Source: Gemmatimonas sp. (GTDB lineage Bacteria > Gemmatimonadota > Gemmatimonadetes > Gemmatimonadales > Gemmatimonadaceae). From it: a stretch of 64,000 nucleotides of DNA. The translations under genes were made by a program, and so were the position numbers. This document shows positions 23,374 through 31,310 of the stretch, piece after piece; within the stretch, counting starts at the first letter, position 1, and the number at the start of each line of letters is the position of its first letter. The stretch lies in contig NZ_JAPZSK010000002.1 of the NCBI RefSeq assembly GCF_027531815.1, positions 1 to 64,000 on the forward strand. Reading direction: 5' to 3'. The notes below the pieces were generated by a model. That model made no database searches and was not told the DNA's origin. It was given only the letters and a program-made list of their open reading frames with translations.

Positions 23374-24357
23374 ATGCAGCACATGCTCCGTTCGTTGTCG
23401 CGTGTCATTCGTGTCTTCACGCTCGCTGCGGCTACCGTCGCGGCCGCGCCGTTCGTGGCGAGCGCGCAGGAGCATGGCGCCGAGTCTGCCGCGCATACCG
23501 CCGCCCCGGCGGGTGAGAAGCCGGTGGATTTCATCACGCCGCACATCACCGACAGTCGCCATCTCGAGATCCCCGCACTCAATTCGCATCTGGCGGCGGA
23601 AGTCGAGCTGCCGACGTGGGAGCCAATCCACATCGGCGGCATGTCCATCGATCTCTCGCCCACCAAGCACGTGGTCTTCATGCTGCTGGCGGCGGTCATC
23701 GTCTCGCTCCTGCTCATCGTGGCAGGCAACGCCTCCAGGAAGCAGCACGCAACCCACGGACACTCGAAGGGCTTCGCGGGCGCGATTGAAGCCATGGCGC
23801 TCTACCTCCGCAACGAGGTGGTGCTGCCGAACGTGGGGCACCATGGTGAAGGCTTCGTGCCCTTCGCCCTCACGCTCTTCTTCTTCATCCTCGTCTGCAA
23901 CCTGCTGGGCATGCTGCCGTGGGGAGCCACGGCCACCGGCAACATCGCGGTGACGGCGACGCTCGCCATCATCACCGCCGTCATCGTGGAAGTGGCTGGC
24001 ATCCGCGCCAATGGGCTCGGATATCTCAACACCATCTTCTACTGGAACAAGGATCTGCCGCTCCCCATGCGCATCCTCATGTTCTTCGTCATGACGCCGG
24101 TCGAAATCGTGGGTAAGCTCTCCAAGCCGTTCGCCCTCACGATCCGTCTGTTCGCCAACATGACGGCCGGTCACATCGTGCTGCTGGCGCTCATCGGCAT
24201 CATCTTCACGTTCAAGAGCTGGGCGCTGGCGCCAGTCCCGGTGCTCATGGCCACCGCCATCAGCATGCTCGAACTGTTCGTCGCATTCCTGCAGGCATTC
24301 ATCTTCACGCTGCTGGCCTCCGTGTTCATCGGCCAGATTCGGGAAGCGCACCACTAA
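23374..24357 (+). CDS. atpB: ATP synthase Fo subunit a
   Basis: A 327-aa proton channel subunit. A signal-like N-terminus ending in AAPFVASAQ and a long periplasmic segment precede the membrane core, an extension also seen in Bacteroidota and related phyla. The essential arginine is R258 in PFALTIRLFANMTAGH. Helices include GFVPFALTLFFFILVCNLLG and VPVLMATAISMLELFVAFLQ. It lies 9 nt after the AtpI-like gene and is followed by a 250-bp spacer containing a 7-bp-periodic inverted repeat before atpE. Confidence 0.95.
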   Translation: MQHMLRSLSRVIRVFTLAAATVAAAPFVASAQEHGAESAAHTAAPAGEKPVDFITPHITDSRHLEIPALNSHLAAEVELPTWEPIHIGGMSIDLSPTKHVVFMLLAAVIVSLLLIVAGNASRKQHATHGHSKGFAGAIEAMALYLRNEVVLPNVGHHGEGFVPFALTLFFFILVCNLLGMLPWGATATGNIAVTATLAIITAVIVEVAGIRANGLGYLNTIFYWNKDLPLPMRILMFFVMTPVEIVGKLSKPFALTIRLFANMTAGHIVLLALIGIIFTFKSWALAPVPVLMATAISMLELFVAFLQAFIFTLLASVFIGQIREAHH

Positions 24358-24363
24358 ACAACA

Positions 24364-24433
24364 GTCGAGAGTTTCGAGTCGCGGGTTCCGGGTACTCACA
24401 ACCCGTTACCCGGACCCGTAACTCGCGACTGAT
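24364..24433. repeat. Heptad-built inverted repeat between atpB and atpE
   Basis: Seventy bases divide into ten 7-bp units (GTCGAGA, GTTTCGA, GTCGCGG, GTTCCGG, GTACTCA, then their inverted relatives). The arms 24378-24391 and 24416-24429 pair with only two mismatches in 14. The element begins a few nt after the atpB stop, so a processed or terminating hairpin could tune the much higher expression needed for subunit c. Confidence 0.6.
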
Positions 24434-24605
24434 CCGTTCAGCGATTTTCAGTGATCCGACCGCCCCACTCCCGGGCCGAGGATCGCGTAGCCGGTTGAGC
24501 GACCGGCGATACCCGTTGAGCCCTTGGGCTCGCCGACGGGGCATGCGGACCTGAGTGTCCGTCGGGAGCGCAGCAACCACACGACTTTCTTCTTGGAGTT
24601 ATACG

Positions 24606-24884
24606 ATGGAAATCATGGGTTTCCTCCAGGCCGCCGCTCCGGTGGTGCAGGATCCGAAGGGTCTCGCGATGATCGGTGCCGGCATCGCCGCCGGCGGCGC
24701 GGTCATCGGTGCCGGCATGGGCATCGGCCGCATCGGCGGCTCGGCCGTGGAAGGCATGGCGCGTCAGCCCGAAGCCGCTGGCAAGATCCAGACGGCCGCC
24801 CTCATCCTGGCCGCTCTCGTCGAAGGCGCCGCGCTGTTCGGCGTCGTCGTGGGCTTCCTCATTCAGGGCAAGATCACGTTCTGA
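24606..24884 (+). CDS. atpE: ATP synthase Fo subunit c
   Basis: A 92-aa c-ring subunit with the two-helix hairpin: GLAMIGAGIAAGGAVIGAGM, the polar loop RQPEAAGKI, and ILAALVEGAALFGVVVGFLI carrying the ion-binding E73. Glycine after the Glu and the lack of the polar Gln/Ser ligands of sodium-type rings argue for proton coupling. It has a slightly long N-terminus (MEIMGFLQAAAPVVQDPK). The SD TTGGAG lies about 8 nt before ATG 24606, and a 250-bp leader separates it from atpB. Confidence 0.95.
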   Translation: MEIMGFLQAAAPVVQDPKGLAMIGAGIAAGGAVIGAGMGIGRIGGSAVEGMARQPEAAGKIQTAALILAALVEGAALFGVVVGFLIQGKITF

Positions 24885-24949
24885 TGTGTCCGCGTGCGGG
24901 GCGTCCTCCCGGGCGCCCCGCCGCACTCTCTCTCTTCGTGGACTTCTCC

Positions 24950-25549
24950 ATGTTCGCTCTTTCTGCCCGCCGCGTCGGTGCACTCGCCGCCGCCCTGATG
25001 ATCTCCGCCACGCCGGCGCTGGCGTCCGAGTCCGCCGAGGGCGGCCCGCCGAATCTGCTCGATCCGAACGTCGGCGTGATGGCGTGGACGCTCATCATCT
25101 TCGTGCTGTTGCTCTTCGTGTTGTCCAAGTTCGCCTTCAAGCCGCTCTTCGCCGCCGTCGAGGCGCGCGAAAAGGCACTCGAAGACGCCATCGAGGGCGC
25201 GAAGCGTGATCGTGCCGCCACGGAAGAGGCGCTGGCGCAGCAGCGGGCGCAGCTCGAGGCCGCCCGTAGCGAGGCGCAGCAGATCATCGCCGACAGCCGG
25301 GGTACCGCCGAAAAGATGCGTGCCGACCTGCTCGCGCAGACGAAGCAGCAGCAGGAGGAGATGATCGAGCAGGCGCGTCGCGCCATCGAGGGCGAAAAGG
25401 CCGCGGCGATCGCCGACCTGCGCAAGGAAGCGGTCGATCTCGCCATCGCCGGCGCCTCGCGCGTCATCGAGCAGAACCTCGACTCCGCCGGGAACCGCAA
25501 GATCGTCGAGAGCTTCCTGGCCTCGCTCGATCAGCAGGCGGCCCGCTGA
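24950..25549 (+). CDS. atpF: ATP synthase Fo subunit b
   Basis: A 199-aa stator subunit: a signal-like leader (MFALSARRVGALAAALMISA), a membrane helix (MAWTLIIFVLLLFVLSKFAF), then a long charged coiled coil (EEALAQQRAQLEAARSEAQQ). The N-terminal extra hydrophobic segment resembles cleavable leaders reported for b subunits in related phyla. GTG 24938, four codons earlier in frame, is an alternative start. The stop overlaps the atpH ATG by one base. Confidence 0.93.
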   Translation: MFALSARRVGALAAALMISATPALASESAEGGPPNLLDPNVGVMAWTLIIFVLLLFVLSKFAFKPLFAAVEAREKALEDAIEGAKRDRAATEEALAQQRAQLEAARSEAQQIIADSRGTAEKMRADLLAQTKQQQEEMIEQARRAIEGEKAAAIADLRKEAVDLAIAGASRVIEQNLDSAGNRKIVESFLASLDQQAAR

Positions 25550-26106
25550 TGCCCGCCGGCGTACAGGGCGAGTCGGTTGCCCGCAACTACGCCGAGGCGC
25601 TGCTGACGCTGGCGCGCAAGGCCGAGGATCCGGCGGGGTGGGGCGTGATGCTGCGGCAGGTTGCCACGGCCATGACCACCGACATCACCCTGTCGCGCTT
25701 CCTCGAGTCCCCGCGCATCGCCGCCGACGCCAAGTCGGCGCTGCTCAGCAAGGCCCTCGGCGATCGGGTGCCCCGGCATTTCCTCCGCTTCCTGCAGCAA
25801 CTCGTGCGCAACCGACGGCAGATGCTCGTACCCGTCATTGCCGATGAGTACGACACGCTGCTTGACGCGTCCCAGGGCATCGTGCACGCCAAGGTGACGC
25901 TCGCGCGCCCGGCCGGGCACGACGAAACGGCCATGATTGGTCAGCGGCTCTCCAAGGTGGTCGGACGCACGGTGGTACCCCACGTGACCGTCGATCCCAC
26001 CATTCTTGGCGGTGTGGTCGTTCGCATGGGCGACACCGTCATGGACGGCTCGGTGAGCCGCAGGCTGGCCACGCTGCGCGCACGCATGGGTACCGGGCGC
26101 CGCTGA
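25549..26106 (+). CDS. atpH: ATP synthase F1 subunit delta
   Basis: A 185-aa OSCP/delta subunit linking the b stalk to the alpha-beta head. Typical features are VARNYAEALLTLARKAED at the N-terminus and the C-terminal VDPTILGGVVVRMGDTVMDGS signature. It is the last ATP synthase gene here: the alpha, gamma, beta and epsilon genes that normally follow are absent, replaced by a cupin gene 44 nt downstream, so the operon is split on this chromosome. Confidence 0.95.
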   Translation: MPAGVQGESVARNYAEALLTLARKAEDPAGWGVMLRQVATAMTTDITLSRFLESPRIAADAKSALLSKALGDRVPRHFLRFLQQLVRNRRQMLVPVIADEYDTLLDASQGIVHAKVTLARPAGHDETAMIGQRLSKVVGRTVVPHVTVDPTILGGVVVRMGDTVMDGSVSRRLATLRARMGTGRR

Positions 26107-26150
26107 GCGGCGCTCGGCGGCCTCCATTATCGCCCCCCCCGGAAACGCTG

Positions 26151-26528
26151 ATGAGTGGTTATGTCGATGTCCGGCACGTGCCGAAACCGTGGGGGCACGA
26201 AACGATCTGGGCCCATACCGATCGCTATGTCGGCAAGATCCTGCACATCAAGGCCGGGCACGCGCTCTCCGTACAGTACCATGAGCGCAAGGACGAAACG
26301 GTCTACCTGCTGCAGGGCGAGATGAAGTACTGGGTGCAGCGGCCGGGCGAGCCGGAGCTGCAGGATCAGGCCCTCGTGGCCGGACAGTCATTTCACATCA
26401 CCCCGGGCACCATCCACTACATGGAAGCCGTCACGGATTGTGATGTGCTCGAGGCCAGTACGCCCGAACTCGACGACGTGGTCCGCATCAAGGATCGCTA
26501 CGGCCGGGAAGGCACCAGCGCCCCCTGA
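26151..26528 (+). CDS. Cupin protein, mannose-6-phosphate isomerase C-domain type
   Basis: A 125-aa single-domain cupin. KPWGHETIWAHTDRYVGKIL is the conserved opening of type II phosphomannose isomerase/GDP-mannose pyrophosphorylase tails; metal ligands are likely in QYHERKDETVYLLQGE and the later FHITPGTIHYMEA. Stand-alone proteins of this type may isomerise sugar phosphates or bind them. Position at the head of a sugar activation and glycosidase gene set supports sugar metabolism, but the substrate is unknown. Confidence 0.85.
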   Translation: MSGYVDVRHVPKPWGHETIWAHTDRYVGKILHIKAGHALSVQYHERKDETVYLLQGEMKYWVQRPGEPELQDQALVAGQSFHITPGTIHYMEAVTDCDVLEASTPELDDVVRIKDRYGREGTSAP

Positions 26529-26704
26529 GGCGCGCGTGAACCGGTGCCTGCCTGCACGGGGCCGGGGCGTACAAAGTCGGTACGGCGATACCCTTCCCCC
26601 GGGGTGTCGCCGTTCTGCATCTTGGGGCACTGCCTCGGCACCGCCCACGCGGCATGGCGCGCACGGCGGCGCGTGGCGCCGACTCCCACCCACAGACTGC
26701 CGTC

Positions 26705-27694
26705 ATGAAAGTGATCATCCCGCTCGCCGGCAAAGGCACCCGATTGCGGCCCCATACGCATGTCGTTCCCAAGCCCATGCTCAAGGTGGCCGGACGCCCC
26801 GTCATGAGCTACGTGATGGACGACGTGATGCAGCTCGGCAATGTCGAACAGGTGGTGTACATCACCGGGCACCTCAAGGAAAAGGTCGAGGCCTTTGCTG
26901 CGGCCGCCTATGACGTCCCGTCGGTGTTCATCGAGCAGGATGTGCAGGACGGCACCGCCGGCGCGGTCGCGCGCGCGAGGGCGCTCATCGATTCGCCGGT
27001 GCTCATCATCTTCGTCGATACCATCTTCGACGCCGATCTCAGCCTGCTCAAGCATTGCACGGACGACGGGATCATCTGGACCAAGGAAGTCGAGGATTAT
27101 CAGCGCTTCGGCGTCGTGGTGACCGATGCGAATGGCCACATGACCCGCATCGTCGAGAAGCCGAAGGAGCCCATCAGCAAGCGTGCCAACATCGGACTCT
27201 ACTACATCCGCAACTGGCAGCTCCTGCTCGAAGGCATCGCCCACGTCCTCACCACGCCGCCCAACAAGGGGGAGTGGTATCTCACCGACGCCTTCCAGTA
27301 CATGATCGATCAGGGTGCGAAGATCCGCGTGGTCGATGTGGACGGTTGGTACGATGCCGGACAGCTCGAGACGTTCCTCGACACGAACCGCGTCATGCTC
27401 GAGAAGGGACGCGCCCGTCGTCCCGCTGCGCTGGGCGAGGGCGCCACGATTGTGGAACCCGTGTACATCGAGGATGGCTGCACCATCGAACACGCGACCA
27501 TTGGCCCCAACGTCTCGCTGGGCAAGGGCAGCGTCGTGCGCCAAAGCACGGTGCGCGATACGGTCGCTGGTGATCAGGTCACCATCACCAACGCGTCCCT
27601 CCACGACTGCTTCCTGGGGGATCATGTCCGGGTGGAAGGCGTGGCCGGGAGCCTCAACATCGGTGATCACTCGGAGATCCGGGGCGAAGGATGA
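26705..27694 (+). CDS. Sugar-1-phosphate nucleotidyltransferase with C-terminal left-handed beta-helix
   Basis: A 329-aa protein from ATG 26705. The N-terminal nucleotidyltransferase has the signature LAGKGTRLRPHTHVVPKPML, the GTAGAVARA loop and the VDTIFDADL metal region. From about residue 245, hexapeptide-type repeats (VEPVYIEDGCTIEHATIGPN, VSLGKGSVV) form a left-handed helix as in RmlA-long/GlmU-like proteins. It should make an NDP-sugar from NTP and sugar-1-P; base and sugar specificity cannot be read. The stop overlaps the GH109-like start (ATGA). Confidence 0.88.
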   Translation: MKVIIPLAGKGTRLRPHTHVVPKPMLKVAGRPVMSYVMDDVMQLGNVEQVVYITGHLKEKVEAFAAAAYDVPSVFIEQDVQDGTAGAVARARALIDSPVLIIFVDTIFDADLSLLKHCTDDGIIWTKEVEDYQRFGVVVTDANGHMTRIVEKPKEPISKRANIGLYYIRNWQLLLEGIAHVLTTPPNKGEWYLTDAFQYMIDQGAKIRVVDVDGWYDAGQLETFLDTNRVMLEKGRARRPAALGEGATIVEPVYIEDGCTIEHATIGPNVSLGKGSVVRQSTVRDTVAGDQVTITNASLHDCFLGDHVRVEGVAGSLNIGDHSEIRGEG

Positions 27695-29094
27695 GCGAAT
27701 CGCGTACTCCCCTGTCGCGGCGTGACCTGCTGGCTGGTGCCGCGGCCGCGGCCGCCGCCGCGGTCACGGCCGCCCCGGCGCAGCTGCTTGCCAGTACCGA
27801 TGCGTGGCGCGCCGACCTCATCCCGCCGTCTCCCGCCGGGAACGGCACCATGCTCGGGATCCCCTTCGAGAAATACGACAAGGTCCGTGTGGCCATCGTG
27901 GGCACCGGGCTGCGCGGGCGCAGCGTGCTGGGAGAACTGCTCGCGATCGACGGCGTGGAAATCACCGCGGTGGCCGACATCGTCGCCGAGAAGGCGCAGT
28001 TGGCCGTCGCCATGTGCACGAAGGCCGGTCGGCCGGCGCCGGCGGTGTTCACCAACGGCGAGCGCGACTTCGAGCGACTCGTGCAGCGGGCCGACATCGA
28101 TTTCGTCTACACGGCGACGCCGTGGCCGTGGCACACGCCGGTCATGCGCGCCGCGCTGCAGGCAGGCAAGCACTGCGGCAGCGAAGTCCCCATTGCGCTC
28201 ACCACCGAACAGGCCTGGGAGCTGGTCGAGCTGTCGGAGAAGACGCGGCGGCATTGTCTCATGATGGAGAACTGCTGCTACGGGGAGAGCGAGCTCACCG
28301 TGCTGCGCATGGTGCGCGAAGGGGTCTTCGGCACCCTGCTGCACGCCGAGGCCGCGTACAATCACGACCTGCGCGACATCCTCTTCGAAAATCGGGACGA
28401 GGGATTGTGGCGGCGTCAGCCGCACACCGAACGCGACACCAATCTCTATCCCACGCACGGGCTCGGCCCCGTGGCGCAGTATCTGGGCATTCACCGCGGT
28501 GACCGCTTCGAGTACGTGGTCTCCATGTCGTCGCCGGAAGCGGGGCTTACCGAATGGCGCGAACGGCATGAGCCACGCGACAGCCCCAAGTGGCGGGAGT
28601 CGTACAAGACGGGCGACGTGAACACCTCGCTCATCAAGACGGCCAAGGGACGTACCATCCTGCTGCAGCACAACGTGACGAGCCCGCGCCCCTACTCACG
28701 ACTCAACAACCTGCAGGGCTCGAAGGCCGCCTTCAACGACTATCCCCCGCGCCTGTACATCGACGGCCAGCCCGGAGGCCATCGGTGGACGCCCTTTGCC
28801 GAGTTCCGGCAGAAGTACCAGCATCCGCTCTGGACCGCGATGGGGGAGCTTGCGCGCAAGAACGGGGGGCACGGCGGCATGGACTTCATCATGGCCTATC
28901 GGCTGGTCCAGTGCATGCGCGAAGGATTGGCGCCGGATTTCGACGTGTACGACGCCGCGGCGTGGAGTGTGCCGTATGCGCTGTGCGAACAGTCCATCCG
29001 GAAGGGGAGTGCGCCGGTGAAGTTCCCCGACTTCACGCGCGGCGCCTGGCGGACGAGCACGGCGCCGCAGGGCCCGGCGATCGTCGCCGGCTGA
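27691..29094 (+). CDS. Tat-exported Gfo/Idh/MocA protein of the GH109 type (alpha-N-acetylgalactosaminidase-like)
   Basis: A 467-aa protein with a twin-arginine signal (SRRDLL, residues 9-14, then an Ala-rich hydrophobic run), so it is exported folded with its NAD cofactor. The Rossmann fold (VRVAIVGTGLRGRSVLGE), AGKHCGSEVP, CLMMENCCYGE, LYPTHGLGPVA (H256) and NGGHGGMDFIM match the NAD-dependent glycoside hydrolase family 109, which cleaves terminal alpha-GalNAc by a redox elimination mechanism. Many GH109 members are untested, so substrate specificity is tentative. It is embedded among sugar kinase and nucleotidyltransferase genes. Confidence 0.85.
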   Translation: MSESRTPLSRRDLLAGAAAAAAAAVTAAPAQLLASTDAWRADLIPPSPAGNGTMLGIPFEKYDKVRVAIVGTGLRGRSVLGELLAIDGVEITAVADIVAEKAQLAVAMCTKAGRPAPAVFTNGERDFERLVQRADIDFVYTATPWPWHTPVMRAALQAGKHCGSEVPIALTTEQAWELVELSEKTRRHCLMMENCCYGESELTVLRMVREGVFGTLLHAEAAYNHDLRDILFENRDEGLWRRQPHTERDTNLYPTHGLGPVAQYLGIHRGDRFEYVVSMSSPEAGLTEWRERHEPRDSPKWRESYKTGDVNTSLIKTAKGRTILLQHNVTSPRPYSRLNNLQGSKAAFNDYPPRLYIDGQPGGHRWTPFAEFRQKYQHPLWTAMGELARKNGGHGGMDFIMAYRLVQCMREGLAPDFDVYDAAAWSVPYALCEQSIRKGSAPVKFPDFTRGAWRTSTAPQGPAIVAG

Positions 29095-29128
29095 GTCCTG
29101 CGCGTTCTCACCCGCTGCGTTCCGCACC

Positions 29129-29938
29129 ATGATTCGTACCGCCGTCATCATGGCCAGAGGGCTTGGCTCCCGCATGCGCCGCGCCGACGCCACCGCCACG
29201 CTAAGCGCGAGCCAATCGGCGGCGGCCGAATCCGGCGTGAAGGGGATGATCCCCATCAGGCGCCCGTTCCTCGAGTACGTCATCTCGGCTCTCGCGGATG
29301 CGGGGATCACCGACGTCGTGCTGGTCATTGGCCCCGAGCATGATGGCATGCGTCGCTACTTCGTGGAGGAGGCGCCGCCGGTCCGCACGCGGATCCGCTT
29401 TGCCGTTCAACCCGAGCCCATCGGCACCGCGAACGCCGTGACGAGCGCCGCCGATGTCATCGGCGCGGAGCCATTCCTCGTGCTCAATGCCGACAACTAC
29501 TACCCGGTCGAGGCATTCCGCCTGCTCGCTGCCGAGGCAACCGCTGGCGTGGTGGCGTTCGATCGTGACGTGCTGGTCAGCGCGGGCAATATCGATGCGG
29601 AGCGCGTGCGCGCCTTTGCCGTGCTCGAGGTGGGAGACGACGGCTACCTGCACGGCATCGTGGAAAAGCCGGGCGACACACTCGACCTTGGCTCGGAGGC
29701 GGCGCGCTGGGTCGGCATGAACCTGTGGGCCGTCACCCCCGCCATCGTGAACGCGTGCCGGCAGGTCCCGCGCTCGGTGCGCGGCGAATACGAGTTGCCG
29801 GAGGCCGTCGCCATGGCCGTGCGGGACGGGGTGCCGGTGCGGGCCGTACGCCTCGCGGCTCCCGTGCTCGACCTGTCGCGTCGCGGCGACATTGCCTCGG
29901 TTGCGGCGCGGCTGCAGGACATCGAGCCCCGGCCCTGA
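29129..29938 (+). CDS. Nucleotidyltransferase-family protein (sugar-1-phosphate activation)
   Basis: A 269-aa single-domain nucleotidyltransferase. The N-terminal signature is modified (AVIMARGLGSRMRR for the usual AAGxGTRM), with KGMIPIRRPFLEYVISAL, the QPEPIGTANAV loop, the metal site LVLNADNYYP and IVEKPGD. It lacks the beta-helix of the enzyme at 26705. An insertion after the signature (ADATATLSASQS) is unusual. It lies directly before a GHMP sugar kinase, whose product, a sugar-1-phosphate, is the expected substrate class. Confidence 0.85.
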   Translation: MIRTAVIMARGLGSRMRRADATATLSASQSAAAESGVKGMIPIRRPFLEYVISALADAGITDVVLVIGPEHDGMRRYFVEEAPPVRTRIRFAVQPEPIGTANAVTSAADVIGAEPFLVLNADNYYPVEAFRLLAAEATAGVVAFDRDVLVSAGNIDAERVRAFAVLEVGDDGYLHGIVEKPGDTLDLGSEAARWVGMNLWAVTPAIVNACRQVPRSVRGEYELPEAVAMAVRDGVPVRAVRLAAPVLDLSRRGDIASVAARLQDIEPRP

Positions 29939-29939
29939 C

Positions 29940-31310
29940 GTGAACGATCTGTTCGCAGGCAGGTCCCTGGCTGACGCCGCGTTTCCTGTCGCCGCCGCCG
30001 AGGCGTATCGTACGCTGCTGCGCGATGCCCACCGGGCCCTCGACGAGGCGGGGGTCTCGCGCGACGGCCGACGCACCTGGATCATCCCCGGTCGCATTGA
30101 AGTGCTGGGCAAGCATGTGGACTATGCCGGCGGCCGCTCGCTGCTGTGCACCGTCGAGCGCGGCATCGTGCTGGTGGCGCGCCCGCGCGACGACCGGCAC
30201 GTCGTGCTGCGCGACGCGCGCCGTCGCGAGGCGATCTCGCTGTCGCTCGACACGCAGGCGCGCGTGGCGGCACCGTGGGCGATCTATCCGCGCACGGTGC
30301 TCAATCGGCTCCAGCGCAACTTCGGCGACCGCCTGCGGGGCGCCGACGTCTCCTTGGCCAGCAACCTGCCTCCAGCGGCCGGTGTCTCCAGCTCCAGCGC
30401 GTTGACCGTTGGCCTGACGCTGGCGTTCGCCGCGCTCTGCGATCTGCCCTCACACCCGCTATGGCGCGAGGCCATCAGGGACCGCGCGGCGCTTGCCGGC
30501 TACGTGGGGGCGCTGGAGAACGGCATGGACTATGGCGTGCTGTCCGGCGAGAAGGGCGTGGGGACCATGGGCGGCGCGCAGGATCAGACGGCCATTCTCT
30601 GCTGCGAGCGTGCACGGCTGGACGTCTTCTCGTGGGCACCGGTGCGTTTCGAGCAATCGGTCGGGTGGCCCGACTCACACACCTTCGTGATTGGCGTGAG
30701 TGGCGTCGTGGCGGCCAAGACCGGAGCGGCCAAGGAGCGCTACAATCGCGCGGCGCGAACGGCGCACCGACTCGTGGACGCGTGGAACGCGACCGGACAG
30801 GCGCCGGTACGTACCCTGCGCGAAGCGTTCCTGGCGGCGGCGGGAGACGCGCCGCTCGACGAGGTGCCACCGACGCTGATTGCGGCGGCCGAAGCCGCTG
30901 CCACTGCGGAGTTCTCGGCGGGCCACCTCACGGCACGGCTCGGGCAGTTCTTCGACGAAACGTTCGTCATTGTGCCGCAGGCGACCGAGGCACTCGCCGC
31001 CGGGCAGCTGACGCAGTTCGGGCGCCTCGTGGACAAATCGCAGGCGGGCGCCGAGCGCGCGCTCGAGAACCAGATCGCCGAAACCGTGCACCTGCAGCGG
31101 TACGCCCGTGATCTCGGCGCCACGGCCGCCAGTGCATTTGGTGCCGGTTTCGGTGGGGCCGTATGGGCCATGGTGCCGACCACCGACGTCGAGCGCTTCG
31201 CCGGCCGGTGGCGCGACAAGTATCTGCGTGTACACCCCAACGCCGGGCGCCGATCGATTTTCTTCGCCACGTTACCCAGCCCACCAGCGTTCGAACTGGT
31301 GAACGGCTAG
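29940..31310 (+). CDS. Galactokinase-like GHMP sugar kinase
   Basis: A 456-aa kinase starting at GTG 29940, one base after the previous stop. The substrate motif PGRIEVLGKHVDYAGG corresponds to the galactokinase GRxNxIGEHxDYxGG but with Glu and Lys replacing conserved Asn and Glu. The ATP loop LPPAAGVSSSSAL (about 143-155) and the third GHMP motif AFGAGFGGAVWAM are intact. Length exceeds bacterial GalK (about 385 aa) and is nearer GalNAc kinases. With the GH109 homologue upstream, an N-acetylhexosamine substrate is a reasonable guess but not shown. Confidence 0.87.
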   Translation: MNDLFAGRSLADAAFPVAAAEAYRTLLRDAHRALDEAGVSRDGRRTWIIPGRIEVLGKHVDYAGGRSLLCTVERGIVLVARPRDDRHVVLRDARRREAISLSLDTQARVAAPWAIYPRTVLNRLQRNFGDRLRGADVSLASNLPPAAGVSSSSALTVGLTLAFAALCDLPSHPLWREAIRDRAALAGYVGALENGMDYGVLSGEKGVGTMGGAQDQTAILCCERARLDVFSWAPVRFEQSVGWPDSHTFVIGVSGVVAAKTGAAKERYNRAARTAHRLVDAWNATGQAPVRTLREAFLAAAGDAPLDEVPPTLIAAAEAAATAEFSAGHLTARLGQFFDETFVIVPQATEALAAGQLTQFGRLVDKSQAGAERALENQIAETVHLQRYARDLGATAASAFGAGFGGAVWAMVPTTDVERFAGRWRDKYLRVHPNAGRRSIFFATLPSPPAFELVNG

